DNA of 64,000 bases from assembly GCF_033115175.1 (NCBI RefSeq), contig NC_084838.1, positions 63,270,468 to 63,334,467 on the forward strand, written 5' to 3'. Both the position numbers and the translations under genes were made by a program. Below, in pieces: positions 57,468 through 64,000 of the stretch (position 1 is the stretch's first letter; every line of letters begins with the position of its first letter). This DNA is from Lepus europaeus. Its lineage: Eukaryota > Chordata > Mammalia > Lagomorpha > Leporidae. Under the pieces are notes generated by a model. The model was not told the origin of the DNA and ran no database searches. It saw nothing but the letters and a program-made list of their open reading frames with translations.

Positions 57468-57790
57468 TGCCAACGTTGTGAAATAGCGAGTTAAGCCAAC
57501 GTTTGCAATGCTGGCAGTTCATTGGAGTACTGATACCAGTCCTGGCTGTTCTGTTTCTAATCTAGCTCCCTGACAATACATCTAGGAAAGCAGTAGATTA
57601 TGGCCCAAGTAAAGGAACCTCTGTCATCACTTAGAAGGCCAAATGGAGTTTCAAGTTCCTGGCTTTCACTTAGCCCAGCCCTGCCAGTTGGGGTGATCTG
57701 GGAAGAGAATCAGCAGATGGATGATCTCTCTTTCGCTCCTTCTACTTCTGTCTGTCTTCCTTTCAAGAAAATAAATGAATATAATGAATT
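57468..57790 (+). mobile_element. CSINE, plus strand, diverged
   Basis: CCAACGTTGTGAAATAGCGA head, GATACCAGTCCTGGCTGTTC, CTTTCAAGAAAATAAATGAA tail. Confidence 0.8.
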
Positions 57791-57799
57791 AAATATTAT

Positions 57800-58190
57800 A
57801 TTAATAATTTTTAATTGACATATTTTTACATAACTATGAGGCATGTTGTGATAATTTAATAATTGTAATCAGTGCATAACAATCAAATCAGGGTTAATTA
57901 GAATTTCCCCTTCCTTAAAAATGTATCATTTAGTTGGGTTGGGAAGCTTCAAACTCCTCTTTTTTAATTATTTATAAAATGTATAATAAATTGTTGTGAA
58001 CTATCATCACTCTATTGTATTCTACAACACCACAGTTTATTTCTCCTATGTAACTGCATTTGGGTACTCATTGTTTAACTTTCCTGTATCTTCTTTCCCA
58101 CTTCCTTTCTTTACCTCTGATAACCACTATTTCTTCTCTCATTTATCTGGTCCCATTTTGTTTGCTATTTTAGTTAATCTGAAAAAATAA
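57800..58190 (-). mobile_element. Old L1 3' UTR, minus strand
   Basis: TTTTTAATTGACATATTTTT, GTGCATAACAATCAAATCAG, GGTTAATTAGAATTTCCCC, AAATTGTTGTGAACTATCAT and TATTTCTCCTATGTAACTGC follow the reverse-complement order of old eutherian L1 3' UTRs. Confidence 0.7.
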
Positions 58191-58604
58191 TTTTGTTTCT
58201 TATATTTCTGCAAATTCAGACTGAATTACACAGGGTTTCAAAAATATTTCTATATGAACTAATTTGAAATCTACCAAAGGAATGTATATTAGTAATATCT
58301 AGTGACTTAAACTTAGTATTGGATGGAATTACTCCTCTTTAGGACTGAAGAAGTTTAATATTATGATGCAGTCACATCTTCATCATTTATTGTACGTTAT
58401 GACATGGCGTAAAATGTGGAATTGGTATTAACTGCCTATATGACAAGTTTATAAATAGGGAAATTGTGTTAAAGATACAAGTAGCATCATTTTTAACTAT
58501 ATACAGGTAATTTGAAACAAACAAACATGGAGAGACCAATAGACAACTTAGATATTGGTTGTTTTAGAATGTGCATATATGTTTTGCAAGTAATAGTTAT
58601 AATT
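58191..58604. other. AT-rich sequence, nothing recognised
   Basis: No gene or repeat signal. Confidence 0.45.
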
Positions 58605-59040
58605 TGGGTAATAGTTTGGGTTTCTCTATATATTCCATGTGGTGAAGCCTTGCTCTTCAAAGTATTATGTTAATATATAATAGATTAGTGTTAACGATTG
58701 ATGGATTAAGAGAGAATATTTGACTTAATAATGGTGTCTGGGAGTTAAGCCCAGTGAGAGATCTTCAAGTTATTGGAATTTGCCCTTGCATGGTAGTGCT
58801 TATAACCATGTTAGTTGTATAAGCTGAGTTTGTCCCATCATTTTCTCCCTGCTTCCTGGCTCCCAGATTATTTTCAGCTCCAAGTGTCCTGCCATCCAGG
58901 GCTCTAATCAGATGCCAGATCAATGGGGCTACTTGATCTTGGACTATAAATTCTAAAACCGTGAGCCAAAATAAACTTTATTCATTTATAAATAACTTAT
59001 CTCAGGTATTTTTATAGTGACAAAATATAACTAAACAGAT
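58605..59040 (+). mobile_element. MaLR (MST/MLT1-like) solo LTR, plus strand
   Basis: AATAGTTTGGGTTTCTCTAT near the start, TTTCTCCCTGCTTCCTGGCT in the middle, then AAACCGTGAGCCAAAATAAA (with polyadenylation signal AATAAA), ATAAATAACTTATCTCAGGT and GTGACAAAATATAACTAAAC, the usual MaLR LTR 3' end. Boundaries are approximate. Confidence 0.72.
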
Positions 59041-59384
59041 GACAAAATAGTGAAGATAAAAATCTAAAAATCAAATTTTTGCAGAGTTATGACTGAATCT
59101 AATAAGTAGTTTAGTCAGAAAATATAAATTTTTCAATGTAAATTTTATAGTACACTGGCTTGCCTATAATTATTTGCTAAATACCTGTTTTTAATGACTG
59201 TGAAATCAGCAAAAATTTCTAATTAGAAAAAAATTAGGATAAAGAATTTATACCTTACTCTACTAGAGAAGAAATCACATGCATAAATGAGGGGCTTCAA
59301 AAAGTTATAATCAAGGAATTATAACAATCTTGTCATGAAACACATAACAAAAATTCAGCAATTCCAATTATCTAAAACTACTTA
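59041..59384. other. AT-rich sequence, nothing recognised
   Basis: No gene or repeat signal. Confidence 0.45.
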
Positions 59385-59749
59385 CCAATTATTCTTTTTT
59401 TTTTTTTTTTTTTTTTGACAGGCAGAGTGGATAGTGAGAGAGAGAGAGATAGAGAGCAAGGTCTTCCTTTTTGCCATTGGTTCACCCTCCTATGGCCGCT
59501 GCGGCTGGCGCATCTCGCTGATCCGAAGCCAGGAGCCAGGTACTTCTCCTGGTCTCCCATGTGGGTGCAGGGCGCAAGCACTTGGGCCATCCTCCACTGC
59601 CTTCCCGGGCCATAGCAGAGAGCTGGCCTGGAAGAGGGGCAACCAGGATAGAATCCGGCGCCCCAACTGGGACTAGAACCCAGTGTGCCAGCGCCGCAAG
59701 GCGGAGGATTAGCCTGTTAAGCCACGGCGCCGGCCTCCAATTATTCTTT
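59385..59749 (-). mobile_element. CSINE, young, 13-bp target duplication
   Basis: CCAATTATTCTTT at 59385-59397 and 59737-59749 flanks a near-consensus minus-strand copy ending AAGCCACGGCGCCGGCC. Confidence 0.95.
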
Positions 59750-59902
59750 AATGGAAAAATCATCCTCGCTGTGAAGTCTGTTCATCTTTTTTAGTTTTGC
59801 TTAAATTTATGCAACTATCCATTCTATGATAAAATAGAATTCTGTGGCTTATCATTATATTTTAGAAATGCATATCCATCCATACATGTAAATTTTAATA
59901 TC

Positions 59903-60274
59903 TAAATATGTGATGTTCAGGGGACGATGCTGCAGTGTAGTAGGCGAGGCCTCCACCAGAGGTGCTCTCATCACAAATGGGTGGAGGTTCATGTCCTGAC
60001 TGCTCCTCTTCCAATCCAGCTCATTGCTAATGGCCTTGGAAAGTAGTGGAAGACGGCCCCAATGTTTGCACCCCTGCGCCCATGTGGAAGACCTGTAAGA
60101 AGCTCCTGGCTCCTGGCTTCAGATCAGCCCAGCTCCATTCTTTGCAACCATTTGGGAATTGAACCATCGGATGGAAGACCTCTCTCTCTGTCTCTCCCTC
60201 TCTCTGTAATTGTCTCTTAAATAAATAAATAAAATCTTTTAAAAGCATAAATAAAAATAAATATGTAATATTCA
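59903..60274 (+). mobile_element. CSINE, older, 17-bp diverged target duplication
   Basis: TAAATATGTGATGTTCA (59903-59919) and TAAATATGTAATATTCA (60258-60274) differ at two sites. The copy has GGGGACGATGCTGCAGTGTA head and TTAAATAAATAAATAAAATC tail. Confidence 0.92.
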
Positions 60275-62396
60275 TGTAGGTATGTGTATGTCTAAAAACT
60301 TCGTTTTAAGCTCTGATGAAACAACATGAATTTTGTCCCTTTATCTGCACTAAACAATTTAAAATTGTCAAAATACATGAGAAATAGCTTTCAAACAATG
60401 AAGAGCAGAAATAACAGGTTAATGATTCCTGAATCAAAGAAAGCAAACTAGGTTAGATCCTGTGAGCTACAAATAAGCAGATAAAGTCTACAAACGTGGT
60501 TTGAGGAAAGGGATACCAAACAAATCTTGATGGTCTTGCTGAATGGGAAAAACAGAGATCAAAGTTTTGGAGAATAAGTAGCAGAGGTACTGGTAAGTGG
60601 AAACTGACACAAAGAGATGTACTAAAGAGATGTTTACTCCCTTAGGTCTTGGTGAGTACTGACCTGCTTTAATGTAGAAAGGCATTACCAAAGCCAGTGA
60701 AGGAATCTACTGTAAATGAATTAAGCAAATGGTCCCCAGAACTCAAACAAGGTCATGAAAAATTGTATTTCCACATGATCTCCACAAGGATTCTATGCAC
60801 ATCTTGGTTGGTGGCTAAGTAGGCATGGTTGAGAGAAGAAAATAAAGAAGCCAAGACAAGTTAAATTTAATAATATTTGAGTTAAAGAGAAGTTTACAGA
60901 ACTGTGCACATTCCACATCAAAGATATTTCTGAGTGCTTCCACATCCAATGCAGTGGGTTATACTTAGAATTAGAAAATAGGAAAAAAAACATACAGAGA
61001 TATGAATGGTAGCATTGGCACTTGCCTTATTTGAGTCTATCTTGCCAACCTTCAGCCAGAGATGGGCTTAGGTTTTGGATGCTGTGATTGGCCAGAACTT
61101 GGTTGGTTGTAAGGGAATACTCTTAGAATTATAGGAAGAGCAGAAACATTTTGAGATACAATGCCTGATCATTTCCTAAATATGAAGACTATCAGTAACA
61201 TAATAATCAAAGTTCACCATAAATTCCAAGCACAATATCTTGAAGAAAACACAAATGTGCATCATAATAAATTACTCAAGATATTAAACTATTGAAAGTA
61301 GAAAGATATTAAAATTAAAAGCAACTAGAAATCAAATGTATATAGTATAGAGGAAAAATGTATTATAAAAAGGATGAAGAACAACTAACTTCTTAGGAAC
61401 AATCACTAATACAGACAAGGTGGCATTGACATGGAGATATGTGTGTGTATGTGTGTGTGTATACACACATATAAATGAGATGAGGTAATCTATCTATCTA
61501 TATATATACATATATCAGTGGAATGGAATAAAATTATGACAATAAAATTAGCATTTGAGTGTTTTATGTACCATATATTTTATTCACAAATTAGTAACAT
61601 GAAAAGCAGAAACTTGAACCTAGTTACAGTTACTAAAACCTATGTTCCTAGTTTTTATGTTCTATTTATGCTTTGTGACATTTGCTAAGAAGGAAAACTT
61701 AGGTTGTTATAAAAAGTATAGTATGCTATGAAAATATCTTCTATTTATCTTATGCTGTTCTTGCTTGTGAAAATCTATACTAGAATTGCTCACTTTCTTG
61801 CTTTGTAAAGTTGAAGGGAAAGGCAGTAATGTGCACTCTTGGCTTTTTAAGAATAATTTTTGTCTCTGGAACATTTCCTCACTGGTAGAACCCTCCCAGT
61901 TGGTTCTAGGCTTACAGATGTTTGAGGGAGTATGTTTCCCTGTTCTGCTCCTTATGTGTACTCCTGTGTTCTGCTTAAGCATTGTGTCAGTGGTCCTCAG
62001 GCACACTCTCAGCTTTCCTTATTTCAGGTTTCACAGATGGGAAAGATTTCCACTGAAGTGAGTTGGGTTCCACCACACTGTCTACCTTGGCTGCAAAACA
62101 GATCTTGATTATATTGTTAAATGCACTGGATCTATGACTATGCTTCACATTTTGAGGAACTACTAGGAAAACTTTAAAAGTGATTACTGTGTTTTACATT
62201 CATATTTAGAGTAATTGGGTTCAAGTGTCTTCACATCCTATTCAATACTTGATCTAATTTATCTTTTTGGATATAGTCATCATAATGTGTGAGAGGTAGC
62301 ATACCATGTTAGTTTTGATTTTCTTTTTCCAAAATACTAATGATTCTGAACAAATTTTAAGGTATTATTAATGATTAATATGCCAATTTTAATTTT
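60275..62396. other. Long AT-rich single-copy stretch
   Basis: No repeat family or gene recognised. Frames of 91-99 codons overlap on opposite strands at 61707-62061 without known content. Confidence 0.45.
61438..61515. repeat. TG/TA compound microsatellite
   Basis: Interrupted (TG)n, CA, CTAT and TA runs. Confidence 0.8.
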
Positions 62397-62439
62397 TAAA
62401 ATATTTATTTTAATGGAAGAGTTACAGGACAGAGGAAGG

Positions 62440-62485
<46 letters not shown>

Positions 62486-62820
62486 AGAGAGAGAAAGATC
62501 TTCCATGCACTGGTTCGTTCTCCAAATTGACAGAGAGATAGAGAAGAAGAGAGAGAATATCTTCCATCAGTTGATTCATTCTCAAAATTGCTACAATAGC
62601 CAGGTCTGCACCAGGTTCAAGCCAGGAGCCAGGAGCATCTTCTGGGTCTCCCACGTAGGTGCAGTGGCCCAAGTACTTGCGCCATGTTCTACTGCTTTCT
62701 CAGGTACGTTAGCAGGCAGCTGGATGGGAAGTGGAGCAGCCATCATTTGAACTGGTGCCCAGATGGAGTGCTGTTGCTGCAGGAGGAGGCTTTATCCACT
62801 ATGCCACAGTGCTGGCCCCT
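62397..62820 (-). mobile_element. CSINE with duplicated GA-rich segment, minus strand
   Basis: Two copies of the GA-block followed by CTTCCAT and a TTC(G/A)TTCTC phrase lie in tandem (about 62440-62530 and 62531-62585) before a normal body and the ATGCCACAGTGCTGGCCCC head complement. Either an internal duplication or a SINE truncated by another. Confidence 0.82.
62443..62494. repeat. (GA)n microsatellite within the SINE
   Basis: About 50 bp of GA units with one AA interruption near 62481. Confidence 0.95.
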
Positions 62821-62834
62821 AAGCTTTTCATTTA

Positions 62835-63130
62835 CAAGTTAAAGTTTTCTTTGAGAGGCAGACAGCCAGAAATAAACAGAAAAGGTTCCATCCAGTGATT
62901 TACTCCTTGAATCCACAAAGGCTGGACTGGGCTATGTTAACGATGAGATCTAGGAACTCAAGCATGTCTCTCCCACATGAGAGGCAGGAACTCAATTACT
63001 TGACTATCACAGCTGACTTCCATGATCTGTATTAGCATAAAGAGAATTTGGGGACAGTTATTGAATCCAGATGATCTGTTGTGGGACACAGGTTTCTTAA
63101 TGTCTTAATTGATAGGCTAAATGCCCACCC
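62835..63130 (-). mobile_element. Old CSINE, minus strand
   Basis: TTTCTTTGAGAGGCAGACAG tail complement, CCATCCAGTGATTTACTCCT, GAACTCAAGCATGTCTCTCC and terminal AGGCTAAATGCCCACCC. It is heavily diverged and directly adjoins the previous SINE. Confidence 0.72.
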
Positions 63131-63139
63131 TGATTTTTA

Positions 63140-63840
63140 AAATTTTAAATTAGCATGTAATCAAAGTATCTACTTACTGGGTTCAGTGAGATAAGTTCAA
63201 TATATGTATACAATGTGTACTGATCAAATAAGGGCAATTAGCATTTCCTTTATATATATCTTTTTTGGAGGTATGGTTAGTAATATCATCTGCTCAATTT
63301 TTAATCAGGTTTCTTAATGCTGAGTTACTCAATTAGTTGATACATAACTTGCACATATTTCCCCCCATTATGTGGCTGCTTCTCCAGTTCAGTTTTTTTG
63401 CTGGTATCAAGTATAGCAAAGAAATTTTTAATTTTGATAAAATTCAATAAATTTCTTTTTCACTGTATATATAATTAGTGTTATATCCATGAAGACTGTT
63501 CCATCCAAGTTTTAAAAATTTGCTCCTATTTTTTTCTTCTCAGAGTTTTATAGCTTTAGCTATTCTGTTAATATGTTCTAGTTGAATAATTTCTGAATAC
63601 AGTGTGAGAAAGTGGTCCAACATCATTCTTCGCAGATAGATACAAAAACATATTTGTATGTACATCCCAGCAATATTTGTTGAAGAAAACATTCTTTCTA
63701 CTTATATTGTTTTGAAACCTTTATTGAAGAACCAACATTGTAAATGGAAGGCTTTATTTCTGGACTCTGAATCCTTTCCATCTATCTATATGTCTACCCT
63801 TAGTCCAGTACTCAGTATTGCCTACTGAGGCTTTGATTTT
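63140..63840 (-). mobile_element. Old L1 relic, minus strand
   Basis: 3' UTR-like words (ATACAATGTGTACTGATCAA, AGGGCAATTAGCATTTCC) are followed by ORF2-like complement (GAAAGTGGTCCAACATCATT, TTTATTTCTGGACTCTGAAT, CCATCTATCTATATGTCTAC). There is no open frame; boundaries are uncertain and two fragments may be involved. Confidence 0.6.
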
Positions 63841-63846
63841 TTTTAA

Positions 63847-64000
63847 AACATTTTTTTGAAGATTTATTTATTTGAATGTCAGAATTACACAGAGAGAAGG
63901 AGAGGCAGAGAAAGAGTGAGGTCTTTCATCCACTGGTTCATTGCCCAATTGGCATCAACTGCCGGAGCAGTGCCAATCAGAAGCCAGGAGCCAGGAGCTT
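63847..64000 (-). mobile_element. CSINE, minus strand, cut by the window end
   Basis: GAAGATTTATTTATTTGAAT tail complement, GGAGAGGCAGAGAAAGAGTG and GAAGCCAGGAGCCAGGAGCT body, where the window ends. Confidence 0.9.

Overview
The window looks like a gene-poor, AT-rich stretch of a lagomorph nuclear genome, most likely rabbit or a close leporid. About three dozen copies of the leporid C-repeat SINE (CSINE) point to this. Each has a tRNA-derived head, a CT-rich stretch and an AAATAAAT-type tail. They sit beside LINE-1 copies whose G-rich 3' UTR is the one found in rabbit. There is no bacterial or phage-type gene organisation, and no rRNA gene, tRNA gene or CRISPR array. I found no complete protein-coding gene. 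The long open frames are fragments of L1 ORF2 or chance frames across SINEs.

Layout. 1-4900: AT-rich sequence, then a minus-strand L1 that carries a solo class II (ERV2-like) LTR and abuts a SINE. 7479-10014: an L1 inserted by twin priming, with an inverted 5' part and a 15-bp target duplication. 10.0-15.9 kb: mostly single-copy sequence with a few SINEs and the best candidate exon (10932-11067, minus). 16.0-20.0 kb: ancient repeats (two LINE-2 relics, old L1 pieces), with a younger L1 inserted into one L2. 20.4-25.5 kb: SINEs, an old L1 3' end and a second, weaker candidate exon (21358-21414, minus). 26.4-27.5 kb: a pile of four SINEs. 28.9-33.3 kb: two L1 remnants, both split by SINEs. 33.3-40.8 kb: ancient MaLR pieces, an L1 3' end and several SINEs, including a nested SINE cluster. 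42.1-45.6 kb: a CTTC microsatellite, then a SINE-L1-L1-SINE-L1 cluster. 46-64 kb: scattered SINEs (one nested pair), MLT1/MST-type LTRs and old L1 pieces in AT-rich single-copy sequence.

Nothing here works as a multi-gene system. What can be read is a layered record of retrotransposition: L2 first, then MaLR and old L1, then old CSINE, and finally young L1, CSINE and ERV2. Insertion order can be read from the nesting and from target-site duplications. The strongest lead beyond repeats is the minus-strand segment at 10932-11067. It has good splice-site consensus at both ends and one open frame that starts with ATG and encodes a likely transmembrane segment. Family names come from recognised diagnostic phrases, not from a database search.
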